This document shows positions 39,651 to 51,958 of a DNA stretch of 64,000 bases, piece after piece. Within the stretch, counting starts at the first letter, position 1. Each line of letters opens with the position of its first letter. This DNA comes from Chamaecyparis obtusa. Lineage: Eukaryota > Streptophyta > Pinopsida > Cupressales > Cupressaceae. The stretch lies in NCBI GenBank assembly GCA_027943335.1, contig BSBK01007734.1:186001-250000 (forward strand). The letters run 5' to 3'. A program made the position numbers and the translations under genes. The notes beneath the pieces were generated by a model. The model made no database searches. It was not told where the DNA came from and was given only the letters and a program-made list of their open reading frames with translations.

Positions 39651-41900
39651 ATGGAAAAGAGAAGGAATACTAGGTCCTTTGTCAGAAAAAATCCAAAGGT
39701 CACTCTAGAACAATTACCTAGATAGGAGAAGAAGAGTTGGATCAGAAGGAATGGTGAGTCTACTAGTGCTCCCAAAAGAGAATAGAGAAATACTAGAGGT
39801 AGAGCACCACATGTTTCCTCAAGTGAGGAAGGTTCACAAGATAGAGTTTCTAGATCAGATGGTGGTCGCTCTGAAGATAGATGTTATGATACCCCAAAGG
39901 TTGTATTTCAGGACAAGGGTCCATTGCCTGTAGGTTAGGATGAACAAGCCAAAGAGATGGGTTTGGAGATTGATTTAGACCTTGATGAGGATAATTTCAT
40001 AAGGGAGCCCATGAGACCATGACAAGTGCATTTCCCATATCAGCATCCTACTGATGTGCAAGTGTCATCAAGCTCTGAAGACAACATGATAGATTCGCAT
40101 GACCTAAATGCATTTAGGTTGCAGTTGGCAGAATAGGATGCCATATACAAAAGGTTACAAGAGGAGAGAGAGAGGCTAAAAAAGTAAATGTTTCATTGGA
40201 GAGGCAGTCTGTCCTTAGAAAGATTAATGAAATGAAGGAGAGAAACAATATGCTTGCTTTTGCTCTTAAGATGTTGCAACATGATGTTTTTGGTGATCTT
40301 GGAGCTCTAAGAAGTGAGCAGGAATGCTTGTTGCAAGACCATGAGTTTGATGAAGAGGGCCCTATGATCAGACAAGTGCAAAGTTATGCTCCTTTGCCTA
40401 AGGGTAAGGATGGACATGAGATCACTAGGCCTACTATAGTTATTAATGAAAAAGGAAAGCAAAAGATGGTGGGTGTCCAAACAATCAAGCCAGTGACAAT
40501 ACTAGGGATCCCACCACCTAAATCAAATAGGGAGATAGAGATAGAAAGAAAAAGAAAAGAGGATGAAGCTCTTGCTCAATAGTTGGAAAGAGCTGAATTT
40601 GATGCTGCTATTGTAGAGAAGAGAAGAAAGATCTAGTTCTTGAAGGCTTCATCAGCTAATGTTCATGGCCCTTCTGCTACTGAACTAGGTATGCCATCTA
40701 TGAACACTACTATTCCACTTAGCAATGCTACTACTAGTAATCTAATTCCTAATGTATTTACCAAATCATTTGTTGATCCTAATAGACAGTCAAATGTGCA
40801 AGTGGGTGGGAATGTAGATAAAAATAATAATTCTAGTGGGAACACTAGTTTAGGATTTCAAAGAAGACCTATGCAATTATAAGTCTACAGGAAAATTAGT
40901 TTTGATGGGATACCAGGCTACCCGAATGCTTTTCCAAATGATATAAGAGATAAGGTACATAAGTTTTCTAGTAACAATGCTATTAGTTGTGAAGAGCATC
41001 TTAGGTTATTTTTTGATATGCTTAATGATTATGAGGTAGAGCATGAGGATGTAGTCATGAAATTGTTTGTTCAATCTCTAATGGAGGATGCTAGAGATTG
41101 GTTTAAGAGACTTCTTGATAAATGTATTGATACTTGGGATTCTTTTGAGAGATGTTTTAAAGAGCAGTATGGTGATAGGCCTAATGCTAGTTTCATGTTG
41201 AATGAATTCAATACCATAAGGAAAAATTAGAATGATTCTGCAGTTGAGTTCAACATGAGATTTTAGAAGGGTATGCATAAGTTGTTCCGAGTTATGCGGT
41301 TAGATGACAATGTTTGTTTAACTACATACTTTAATGCATTTGATGGAAAGATGGGATACTTGTTGAGGGAAAAAGAACCGAGAACTCTTAGAGATGCTTT
41401 TAGGATTTCTGTCAATATTGAGAACAATATGAAAATATCAAGGAAATTGGGTGGGAAGAGATATGATCCAAAGTTGTTTGGGGACAAGAAATACAAAAAA
41501 GAAAATGATAGGAATGTTGGAACTAGGAGGCAAGAAGAAGATAAATTGGATAAGGTGCTCAATGCATTGAAGGATTTGAAGACACCTACAAATAGGAACA
41601 TTAGTGCTCCTACCAATGAAAGGCCTCAGTTCAACAACAATTTCAATAAGTAGAATAGATTGCAGAACTACCCCTACAACACCCAATGGAAGGATGGAAA
41701 GCCTATTGTCCCTGCTGCAAGGAATAACAATGATAGAGGTGTCCCTGACCCTCTACAAAAAGCTTCAATACATGTCATGGAGGACATACCTTGGTGTGTT
41801 GCATGCCAGTCCCCTCATTCTATAGAGCATTGTGTGGTTGCACATTCTATGGCTGTAAATTAAGATTGTGGCAATGAGGAGATAGATCGAGAAGAAGATC
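39651..41900 (+). pseudogene. Element F gag, broken
   Basis: ATG at 39651 starts MEKRRNTRSF. The N-terminal part is hydrophilic and leads into a helical, coiled-coil-like stretch (40140-40350; KRLQEERERL, RQSVLRKINEMKERNN). The capsid core lies at about 40890-41470 (ISFDGIPGYPNAFPND, LFVQSLMEDARDWFKRLL, FKEQYGDRP). A Cys/His motif, CVACQSPHSIEHC (about 41790), has the zinc-knuckle order with one residue fewer before the His. Stops at 39709, 39770, 40020, 40880, 41228 and 41651, plus at least one frameshift near 40185, inactivate it. Confidence 0.78.
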
Positions 41901-41920
41901 AAGATGATGTTGGATGCAAC

Positions 41921-42910
41921 ATGGCTACTTCATATCTAGGATATGAAGATGATTTTGATTTTGATGAAGAAGCAGATGTAAATGTGAAGAGACACAATCA
42001 AGCCCTTTTTCATCAAGAGATTTTTTCTGATAATGAAGACATTGATAAGAAGACATGTAACATGAACTCTTCTTCTAAACCAGTAAATTTAAGAAGACCT
42101 TCTAGAGAAGAGATGGATAGGATTACTATAGAAATGATTGCCCAAGTGCAAACCAGAGGCATGGTGGCAAGGGATACAAATGGAAAATTTGTAGGAATGT
42201 TTATAAAGAGTACCAACTCCGGAGAGCTTAATGAGAACAAATCAAAAGGTGATCACATGGTGAAATTCAAGAATGTAAAAGGTAAGAATTGTGAACCTAA
42301 GGGAGTTGGAGTTGAAAAAATTTCTAATGAAGTTGAGAAGCCAGTTAACACAATGGCTAAGATTGAAAAAATGAGGGTGGCCAATACATCTAATGTATCA
42401 GATAAGAAAAAGTATGCTAAGGCAATGCAGATTGAAATTCCTTCTTCTACTCCCATTGATATGTTATTTGTATTGTCCCAAATTACAGTTAAGGTTCCAT
42501 TGTCAAAATTGTTGAGGATCCCTAAACACAAAGACAGAGCTATTGCATGGGTAGATAATGTTCATAACAATGATGTTTCATGCAATGGATCTCAAGCTAA
42601 AGTTTTGAAAGGTGTTGTTGATCAGGGAATTGTATCTCAAATTCCTCCTATATATTTGGACAGTTCTGTTAATGCCAGCTTTGAAAACATTGATCCATTC
42701 TTTTTAAGTGTCCTTGTGAATGGAATGAAGTTAAGAAATTGTATGATTGATAGTGGTGCCTCTAATACTATTATGCCTTTTAAAATTATGGAAAAGTTGG
42801 GCCTTAAAGTTGATATAGTTCAAGGTAGATGTTGTGCAATGGATCAGAGCGAGGTACTAGTCATTGGGACTATCAATGCAATGCCATATAGGTTGGAAAC
42901 ATATCCATAG
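41921..42910 (+). pseudogene. Element F gag-pol linker and aspartic protease
   Basis: This is the longest open frame of F. The first 220 codons are acidic, then Lys-rich linker. The protease is at the end, with MIDSGASNTIMPFKIMEKLG (about 42745-42805) carrying the catalytic Asp-Ser-Gly. The frame stops at 42910 (Trp or Gln codon to TAG), but coherent sequence continues to about 43070 (VDIPPHYGMLLSRRWT). Confidence 0.82.
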
Positions 42911-43084
42911 AAGGAGTTAACAATGAGTGTTTTGGTGGTGGACATCCCTCCTCATTATGGGATGCTACTATCTAGAAGGTGGACTACTACCATGGGTGGA
43001 AGTTTACAGTGTGATCTGTCCTATGCTACTTTCAAGATTGATGATCAGTTTGTCAGGATTGAGTGAGAGCCAAGAGTATGCCAC

Positions 43085-43651
43085 ATGATTGAGAGAAGTA
43101 TTGATAATGAGACTATATGTTTTGTGGATACTGATATTAATGCTTTTAGGGTAGAGATCCCTGTATTTGAGAAGGAACCTATTTTGTCACCTATCTCTAT
43201 TGAGGTAAGTGTTAATTCTGTGAAGGGTGATTTGTGGGTAATGTACTTTGATGGTGCAAATTGCAAGGATGGAGCAGGAGCAGGTATTTTACTTATTTCT
43301 CCTAATGGAAACACCTACAAATTTTCTTTCACATTGAATTTCTTTTGTACCAACAATATAGTAGAATATGAGGCATTGTTGTTAAGACTGAGGTTGGCAC
43401 AAAAGCATGGTATTAAATGCATAAGTGTTGTTGGTGATTATGAGTTGGTGGTGTCCCAAGTTAGGTCAGTATATGCTTCCAAGAACAAAAGGTTAAAACA
43501 ATATAGGAATGTAGTTTGGGATTTGATTGAACATTTTGATGCCTTCAATATTGAGTGGAAGGATAGGAGTAACAATAAGATGGCTGACTTGTTATCCAAT
43601 ATTGCAATCAATTCCATTGATATTACATTTACTGGTATCTCTAAAGTTTAA
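43085..43651 (+). pseudogene. Element F RNase H domain located between protease and RT
   Basis: This is an RNase HI of the type seen as the second ('archaeal-type') domain in Tat-lineage elements. WVMYFDGANCKDGAGAGILL holds the first Asp (about 43240); NNIVEYEALLLRL holds the Glu; VVGDYELVVSQV holds the second Asp; and NNKMADLLSNIA holds the last Asp. All four acidic residues are present. What is odd is the place: it precedes RT, whereas in the plant dual-RNase-H elements I know it follows the RT-RNase H core. A second, Ty3-type RNase H is found at its normal place (about 44990-45290). Confidence 0.85.
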
Positions 43652-43720
43652 ATTCAAGCTAGGCCTAGTGTTCCAGACAATATTGAAAATTGGCAAGTTT
43701 TTGATGATGATAATGATATC

Positions 43721-45364
43721 TTGAAGTTTATGAGTTGTGAAGATCAGTATCATGGTCATGAATTTGATTGTTCAGCCTTAGTTGAGTCAGTAGAAGGAAA
43801 AGAGGTTGTCTTTGGCAATGAAATCATTCAACTTAGAACTAACAAGGTGCCCAAGGGGCTTGTTATTTTGGAGACTATCTTTGATAACCAGGATAGAGTT
43901 CAAAAGAATATCAAAAGAGAAGATCATGCTGATCTAGAGGAGATAGACCTTGGAACACATGAGGCACCTAAGAAGGTATACATTGGTAGGGACATGTCTC
44001 ACAATGTGAGAAAATCTCTGATTGAATTATTGAGAAAATTCAGGCATGTTTTTGCATGGTCATATGATGACTTGAAGGTTTATAGAGAAGATTTGTTTCA
44101 GCATATTATTCCATTGAAAGAAGATGCTACACCTTTCAGGCAAAAACAAAGGCCTATTAATCCCACTTTGGCACCCAAGATGCAAGAAGAGTTAATGAAG
44201 CTAAGAGATGCTGGAATTATCAAGCCTATAAGGCATTCATCTTGGGTTTCAAACCTTGTTCCTATGAGAAAGAAAAATGGTGACATCAGGCTTTGTGTGG
44301 ACTTCAAGAATTTGAACATCAGCTCATTGAAAGATAACTGTTGTCTGCCCAATATGGAAGCTATGTTGCAGTGGGTAACCGAATCAAAATTGATGTCTAT
44401 GATGGATGGTTTCTCTGGTTACAATCAAGTAATCGTAAAAGAATCAGAATAATTCAAGACAGCTTTCACTACACCTTGGGGGACATATGTTTATGTGAGA
44501 ATGTCTTTTGGTCTCACAAATGCTGGTGCTACTTTTTAGAGGGCAATGGATGTTTCCTTTTCAGATTTTATTGATGATTTCCTTGTTGTTTATCAAGATG
44601 AGTTAACTGCCTATTCCAAAAAGGAAGAAGACCATTGTACTCATTTAGAGAAGATATTTGTAAGGGCTTTGGAATATGGTATTTCATTAAACCCAAGGAA
44701 ATGTGCTTTTGGTGTCACTAAAGGTAAGTTGCTTGGCCACTTGGTGGGAAAGCAAGGAGTGAGAATTGACCTTGAGAGGGTAGCAGCTATTGATCAAATT
44801 TAGAGACCAAAGAATGTTAAAGGGATTTAGTCCTTCTTTGGTCAGGTCAATTTCTTAAGGAGGTTTGTGACAAATTTTGCAGAGGTTACTAGACCTATTT
44901 CTAAGATGTTGAAGAAGGGATCTACAATCAATTGGGAGGGTGAGCCTGATGAGGCTTTCAAAAATATCAAGCAGGCTATCAAAGATGCACCAGTGCTTAA
45001 GGCACCTGATTATAGTATCCCAATGCACATCTTTTCTTTTGCATCTTTTCACACTATTGCTGCAGTGTTGTTGTAGAAAAATAAGGATGGTTTTGAGAAG
45101 CCTATTGCATTCTTCAGTAAATCTTTGTAGGCTGGTGAATTGAAGTATGACATAAATGAGAAGAAAGCATATGCACTTATGAAGGTAGTCAAGGCTTTTA
45201 GGTGTTATTTGATGGGAGCAGTTGTGATTTCTTTTGTGCCAAGTGCAGCTATGAAGGATATTTTCTCACAGTAGGAAGTGTCTGGAAGAAGATGCAGATG
45301 GATCAATAGGATCCAAGAATTCAACACTGATGTCTAGATTACTAAATTGGTTAGAGGATAGGGA
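43721..45364 (+). pseudogene. Element F RT and Ty3-type RNase H, broken
   Basis: The leader LEEIDLGTHEAPKKVYIG and HVFAWSYDDLKVY are typical of plant Gypsy RT starts. RT motifs are RLCVDFKNLN (44288), MMDGFSGYNQV (44400) and FGLTNAGATF (44507). The catalytic box reads VVYQDELT (44588), so the usual second Asp of the DD pair is Glu. A Ty3-type RNase H follows, seen as PDYSIPMHIFSFASFHTIAAVLL, KPIAFFSKSL and YDINEKKAYALMKV. Stops at 44450, 44537, 44802, 44830, 45075 and 45130 disrupt the frame. Confidence 0.85.
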
Positions 45365-46078
45365 TTGGCAAAACTGATGGCTCAATCCAATCTTGATGCA
45401 AATCAGGTAAATCATTCTAAAGTTGATTATACATGTCATATGGATGATTGTATATGGTATCAGGATATTATCTATTACTTGAGAAATATGAAATGTCCAG
45501 CAAGAATGAATGATAATCAGAAGAGGACATTGAAATCACAAGCCATCAAGTATGTAATTATGAAGTGTAAATTGTATAGAAAGAATTTGGATTGCATACT
45601 TTTGAAATGTGTGGATGAGGATCAGGCTAACAACCTTTTGAAAGAAATGCATAAGGGAGTTTGTGGTGGACATTATATGGGTAAAACAACTACTCATAAA
45701 ATCTTGAGAGAAGGATTCTGGTGGCCCACAATCTTCAAGGATGCAGAACAGTTGGTAAGGAGGTGTGATGCTTGTCAAAGGTTCTTTGGTAAGCTTAGAT
45801 TTTCAGGTAACATACCATTAAAGCTAGTAGAGGTGCAAGCTCCTTTCCAACAATGGGGAATTGATTTCATAGGGGAGATACCAAACAAGTCAAGTGGAGG
45901 ACACTCATGGATCTTAGTTGCCACTGATTACTTTACAAAGTGGGTAGAAGCCATACCTACAAGGAATGCAACCAGCAAGGTGCTAATTGATTTTCTATTG
46001 AATAATATTGTTACAAGGTTTGTTTTCCCTAAGAGGATAGTTAGTGATAATGCCATGTGCTTCAGGTTTGCTAAATAC
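45365..46078 (+). pseudogene. Element F integrase, N-terminal half
   Basis: The HHCC zinc-binding region is at about 45650-45790 (His in MHKGVCGGH, RRCDACQRF). Core catalytic Asp residues are in WGIDFIGEI (45858) and RIVSDNAMCF (46040). It is cut after FAKY by the insertion of E and resumes at 53247 with KELCKGLGI, in frame when one AATAC is removed. Confidence 0.87.
46074..46078. repeat. Left TSD of element E (AATAC)
   Basis: AATAC recurs at 53247-53251 directly after E. The integrase frame of F is restored by removing E plus one copy. Confidence 0.93.
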
Positions 46079-47328
46079 TGATGGAATATGGATGAAGTGA
46101 CTGAGAGGGGGGGGGGGTGAATCAGTCAACCATAAAAACTTTGACAATTAATTCTTTGTAGATCCCTTAGGATATCCTAACACTGTTATTTGTTTTGGCA
46201 CTCACTAAATAGATTGCAGTAACTTTGAAGATGCAGAAAGTATTAGCAATAATATTTTTAGATATTTATCAGTGCATGTAAATGATTGAGAAAGCAATTA
46301 AGAACACAAGAGACACAAGTTTTAACGTGGAAACCCAATATGGGAAAAACCACCAATGTATCTAGATACTGATTTTCACTTTTCTGAAGTGATGCCCGGT
46401 TAGAAGCCAACCCGGTAAGAGGTTACAAAACACACTGTTAGGTGTGACCTTGTTAGAGGATTTAAAACACCCTGCTAGGAGTGGCCTGGTAAGAGGTCTT
46501 GAAAATAATTCAATGGAATTGTCACCTTGTTAGAGGATTTATATTTTGGCTGTTAAACTAACTCGGTTAAGAGATTTAGAATTCACTGTTACAATGATAA
46601 GAAGGTAACAATGAAAAAGTGACCTGTATAATAATGCAACTGTCTTGCTGATTACAGATCTCTGTTCTGCATAATTCTGATCCTCTCTGATCGAATAAAT
46701 CCCTGCTGCTCCTCAAGGATATCTGAACATTCTTCACAAACTCGCATATATCTTTCCTTTTCTTCTGTAAATCTTCTGCTATGTATCCCTGTTGCTTTTC
46801 ACATTTGACCTATTATATATATGATTTGGATTAGTCAAATCGTCATTTATTAGAATAACAGTCGGCTGAATTAAGTAAACTCTATTTGCAAAAATCCTTC
46901 AAAGGCCGACAGTGCTCGGTGACCATATCTTTTATAATTTTCCAGAGACTGAGGGAACTCGGTAAACACCAACAATCCTTCTCCTTTGATAACCGACTGA
47001 ACTCAGTAAATACTAACTTTCTTCGATGACCGACTGAACTCGGTAAGCACTAAACTTTCTTCGGCAACCGAGTGAACTCGGTAAACACTAGACTTTCTTC
47101 GGCAACCGAGTGAACTCGGTAAACACTAGACTTTCTTCGGCAACCGAGTGAACTCGGTAAACACTAGACTTTCTTCAGCAACCGAGTGAACTCGGTAAAC
47201 ACTAATATCCCTGACAGGCAGACCGACTGAGCTCGGTATAAGCAAATTGCTGTGGATTATGACATAGTGTGACATCAAAGACAATACATAATTGAGTAGC
47301 AATTTCCTTCAGACAATTGTTTCGGACA
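46079..47328 (-). repeat. Element E 3' LTR
   Basis: It starts TGATGGAATATGG and ends TTTCGGACA on the plus strand. It holds four tandem 38 bp units (about 47050-47200), each with the palindrome ACCGAGTGAACTCGGT. A G10 run lies near 46108. Confidence 0.95.
47052..47203 (-). repeat. 38 bp tandem repeat in E 3' LTR (four units)
   Basis: The unit is gactttcttcggcaaccgag followed by tgaactcggtaaacacta. Each unit contains the inverted repeat ACCGAG-TGAA-CTCGGT. Two more diverged units (accgactgaactcag/cggt) precede the block. The other LTR has five units, which accounts for the whole 38 bp length difference between the LTRs. Confidence 0.93.
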
Positions 47329-47343
47329 ATCTCCCTCTTTGGC
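47329..47343 (-). other. Element E polypurine tract
   Basis: Minus strand GCCAAAGAGGGAGAT lies directly before the 3' LTR. It is nearly identical to that of element D. Confidence 0.88.
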
Positions 47344-47657
47344 ATTGATGGCAACACAATATGTCATAACACAAGAAATTTGAAAGAGTTAGCTCGGTTT
47401 AGATTCAAATCTCCCTCTGTCAGTAAACTTCCTGTATCCTGAAAATTCTTTCTTCTGACTATAAATTTCTTGAAAGCAATAGTAAAGACATAGCAAACAC
47501 TCCCTCTTTGACAACATATGCCAAAGATGATTCACATATTACCGGTGAAAATTAATGTACCTCAAGTACTGATTCATATGCAATGATTCCTTTAATATGC
47601 TGCATCAACAAGTTGATTTTCAATCATGTTCTGGTTGATGCATCACTAAAACTGTAT

Positions 47658-50600
47658 TTAGTGAGCCTCGGATAGGGGAATGACCCCTAACTTACCTCTT
47701 AGATACATAAATGCATCCTTAGGTAATGGTTTGGTAAAAATATCTGCAATCTGTTCTTTTGTATGAATATATTCTAATCTGATTTCCTTGTCCTGCACCA
47801 ATTCTCTGACGAAGTGATATTTAATGGCAATGTGCTTGGTTTTGGAATGCATCACTGGATTCTTAGAAATGTTTATTGCACTGGTATTGTCACAAAATAT
47901 AACAACTGGTTCTTTGATTTCGACCTTCATACCTTCTAATAGCTGTTTAAACCAAACAATATTTGAACAGTTTACTGCAGCAGCAACATATTCTGCTTCG
48001 GCTGTGGATTGAGATGTGCAATTCTGCTTTTTACTAGTCCAGGATACCAGTCTTTTTCCAAGAAAAAATGCTCCACCACTTGTGCTTTTTCTGTCATCAA
48101 TGTTTCCTGCCCAATCAGCATCAGTAAACACTTTTAAGTCTAGATTGCCTCCAAATTTATACCACAAACCATACTCTTCAGTTCCTCTTAAGTATCTTAA
48201 GATTCTTTTGATTGCCATCATGTGATTTTCCTTAGGTTTAGCTGAGAATCTAGCTACTATACCGACTGCTAAGGCAATATCAGGTCTAGTATGTACTACA
48301 TACTGCAATTTTCCAATCATAGATCGGTATAGGGTCTGATCAACTTCTTTTGAATCATCATTTTTGGTAAGTTTCAATCCAGTACACATGGGTGTACCAA
48401 CTGGTTTTGAATCTTCCATTCCAAACTTCTTAAGTATCTCCTTAATGTATTTTGATTGAGTAATGTATATACCATTTTTGCTTTGCTGAATTTGAAGACC
48501 AACAAAGAATTTTATTAAACCAAACATAGACATTTCAAATTCTCTATTCATTTGTTCTGAAAATTCTTTGCACTGATCCTCATTCCCTGTAAATATAGTA
48601 TCATCCACAAATATTTCTGCCAGTACGATTTTGTCATTCGGTCCTTCTTTGATATACAGATTGCTGTTATCATTAGCTCTTTTGAAATTAATCTGGATTA
48701 AATAGTTATGGAGTCTTTCATACCATGCTCTAGGAGCTTGTTTTAAGCCATATAATGCTTTGTGTAATCTGCAGACCATGTCCCTTTTGTCTGGATCAAC
48801 AAAACCTTCAGGTTGTTCAATGTAGACTTCTTCATCAAGAATTCCATTGAGAAATGCAGATTTTATGTCCATCTGATATACCTTAAATCCTTTGTGTGCT
48901 GCATAAGCAAGTAGAGTTCTTACACCTTCTAATCTTGCAACAGGAGCAAAGGTTTCTCCATAATCTATACCTTCTTCTTGAGAGTAACCTTTACATACCA
49001 GTCTAGCCTTGTTTCTAGATACTTGACCATCTTCATTCAGTTTATTTCTAAATACCCATTTTGTTCCAATTACATTCTTATCTTTAGGTCTAGGTACAAG
49101 AGTCCAAGTTTTGTTCTTTTGTATTTGTTCTAATTCTTCATTCATTGCTTCAATCCAACTTTCATTCTCTAATGCATCTTTGATATTTCTAGGTTCAAAA
49201 TCAGTAAGTAGACATGTACCTTTTAGCTTTCTTCTTGTCATAGTACCATCTGATTTGTTTCCAATGATTTGATCTGGTGTATGATGTCTTCTGACATATT
49301 TGGCTAGTATAGGTTCCTTGCCTTTTGAATGATTCATGCTGTTGTCTTCTAGGATCTCTTCTTCAGGTTGCTCAGACTCGGTAGATATTTGCTCGGTAAC
49401 TTCAGGCTGAGACTCGGTCTGAATTTCTTCCTGTGACTCGGTTTGAACTTCTTCCTATGACTCGGTCTGTGACTCGGTAACTGTGCTTGGCTCGGTAGAT
49501 ATAGCTTCCTTATTGATAGTTGTATCTGTCAATGTTTCAGGTTCAATGTAAACGAATCTTCTGTAGTTCTCAGGTTCCCTTTTGCTTTCTTCCTCAGTCT
49601 TTTCTGCAAACTCATCAAATTTCACATGTATACTTTCTATGACTTTGTGAGTAGATAAGTTCAGACATTTGTATGCCTTGCTTTTGCTAGAATATCCTAG
49701 GAATATTCCTTCATCACTCTTCACATCAAATTTATTTCTTCTGGATTCCTTTAAGATATAACACTTGCTACCAAATATTTTCATGTAACTTACATTAGGT
49801 TTATAGCCATACCATAATTCATAAGGAGTTTTGAATGTGTCTTTCTTCAGTTGTACTCGGTTCAGGGTATGAACTGCAGTGCTGATAGCTTCCTTCCAGT
49901 ATTTTATAGCAATGTTCTTTTCTATCATTAGAGTCCTTGCACAATCCATAATAGATCTGTTTCTTCTTTCTGCTATTCCATTCTGCTCAGGAGTTCTAGG
50001 AGCTGATACCTGTCTTTTGATTCCTCTTTCAATGCAGAAGTTGTTAAAATCATGGGAGATGAATTCACCACCTCTGTCTGATCTTAAGCATTTCAATCTT
50101 TTCCCTGTTTCTTTTTCTACTCTTGCTAAGTACCATTTGAATTTTTCAAATGCCTCTGATTTTTCTCTTAAATACATAACAGTCATCATTCTAGAATAGT
50201 CATCAACGAAAAGAATAAAGAATTTATCTCCAGTATAGCTTTGTATTCCAATAGGTCCACATAAATCAGTATGCACAATTTCCAAAATTTCTTTAGACTG
50301 ATAGTTCTTACTTTTGAAACTAGTTTTACTCATTTTGCCAATCTGACAATTCTTACATAGACCAGTGTCAGGTTTCTTCAAGGTAGGAATGCCTCTAACC
50401 TTCTTGAATTTTCTTATCTTTATCATGTTATCAAAATTTACATGACATAACCTTTTGTTCCATAGCCAACTTTCTTCTATTTGAGCAATAAGGCATGAAT
50501 ATTCATTGAGATCAAGATAAAATAAGTTACCTTTTGTTTGTTTGCCTGATCCAATGAGTTTTCCTTTTCCATCCAGCAGTCTTGCTTGACCATTCATGAA

Positions 50601-51935
50601 TTCAACCTTGAAACCAGTGTTGATTAGCTGTGCTACACTTAGAAGATTATGTTTTAGTCCTTCAACCCAGTAAGCATTATCACATATGAGTTCTTTGGTT
50701 AATGAGATTCTTCCTTTTCCTTTTATACAACAAGGTTCATTGTTTCCAAATCTTACATTACCATTGTCACAGTCTTCTAGATATTCAAATTTTGTCTTAT
50801 CACCAGTCATGTGGTGTGAACATCCGCTGTCTATTATCCATATATCATCTTTGCTTATATGAGAAATAAGTGCTATCTTATCTTCATCATCATCAGATTC
50901 ATCTTTTATAGCAATAAAGACAATTTCTTCTTCACTATCATCAGAATCTTTAGCCATAAAACATGATTTCTTACCTTTATCCTTGTATGATTTGAAATTC
51001 TTTTTGCCATAGTACTTGTGACTTCTCTTTTCTTCCTTGACTTGCTTGTTTGGGCACCTAGCTGCAATATGTCCAATTTCTTCACATGAAAAAAAGATTA
51101 AAGGGGTTTTACCTTTATACTTACCTTTCCCTCTAGAGTACTTCTTTGCAAGTAATGCTTCTACAATTTCAAGATCACTATCAGAACTTTCTTCTGATTC
51201 TTCTTCACTTTCTGTCTGAACTTCTTTAATTTTCTTGTTCTTCTTTAGTGAAACTTTGGCCTCAAATGCTGATTCAATATTTTTGGAACTAGGAACATAG
51301 TTGTCATAGTTGTCTAGTTCAAAAGCTGTCAATCTTCCAACTAAAGCATCCAAAGTTATACTGTGGTTTGCTTCACATCTTCTTTCTTGAATAGCTGATA
51401 CTCTTATTGCATAGATAGGGAGTAGTGTTCTGAGTACCTTACTTATAACCGTCTCATCTGAGATTGTTCCTCCAGAAGCTCTGATTGCACTTACACTTGC
51501 TTTGATTCTTTCAACATATTTTGCAATGTTTTCATCTTCCTTCATATTCATCTTGTCAAACTGTCCTCTTAGGCTTTCTGCTTTTGCTCTCTTAACATTT
51601 GCATCACCACCATATATCTTCTTCAGTGCCACCCACATTTCATATGTAGTAGTGCAGTCTTTAATATCATCAAATTCTTCATAGCTGAGAGCAGATGCAA
51701 TGTCTATCATCATGGTGTTGTGAGTCTTTTTATCTGCAATGTCTTCAACAGTTAATGCGCCATTAGGAATTGTGTATTCTTCATCAATGTATTTGCATCC
51801 TGAATCACCAATGGAAGCCAGATGAAGTCGCATGAGACCTTGCCATGCTGAAAAGTTTTCTCTGTTAAGCTTTGGAATTTCCCTCTTGTAAGACATCCTG
51901 ATCTTTAGCTTAGGTCTTTGAAACCCTTCCTGCAA
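47658..51935 (-). pseudogene. Element E gag-pol polyprotein with a single in-frame stop
   Basis: The frame begins at 51935. Gag (UBN2 type) covers about residues 15-260. The zinc knuckle FFSCEEIGHIAARC has lost its first Cys (Phe). Protease has WIIDSGCSHHM (about 50820). Integrase has a pre-integrase zinc region (LCHVNF, CKNCQIGK), then HTDLCGP, LRSDRGGEF and PEQNGIAERRN with the DDE residues. A Glu/Ser/Thr-rich linker full of TES repeats follows. RT has [22 protein letters not shown] and FVDDTIF. RNase H has [15 protein letters not shown] and ADIFTKPLP. The only nonsense codon is TAG at 49455-49457 in the linker (codon 827, likely a former CAG). A second ATG at 49337 opens the RT-RNase H half. 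Confidence 0.93.
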
Positions 51936-51944
51936 GCACCAAAT

Positions 51945-51956
51945 GCTCTGATACCA
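51945..51956 (-). other. Element E primer-binding site
   Basis: On the minus strand TGGTATCAGAGC follows the 5' LTR after two bases, the initiator-methionine type. Confidence 0.93.
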
Positions 51957-51958
51957 AT

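Noticed and set aside
44098..44352. Antisense open frames of 60-100 codons across pol regions and LTRs
   Set aside because: They overlap recognisable retrotransposon coding sequence on the other strand and show no protein-like composition.
47052..47203. The 38 bp LTR repeat as a CRISPR array
   Set aside because: Units are contiguous without spacers and belong to a plant LTR.
47658..49337. Treating the 559-codon RT-RNase H frame of E as an independent host gene
   Set aside because: It is the second half of the Copia polyprotein in the same frame as 49455-51935, separated only by one TAG, and lies between matched LTRs.
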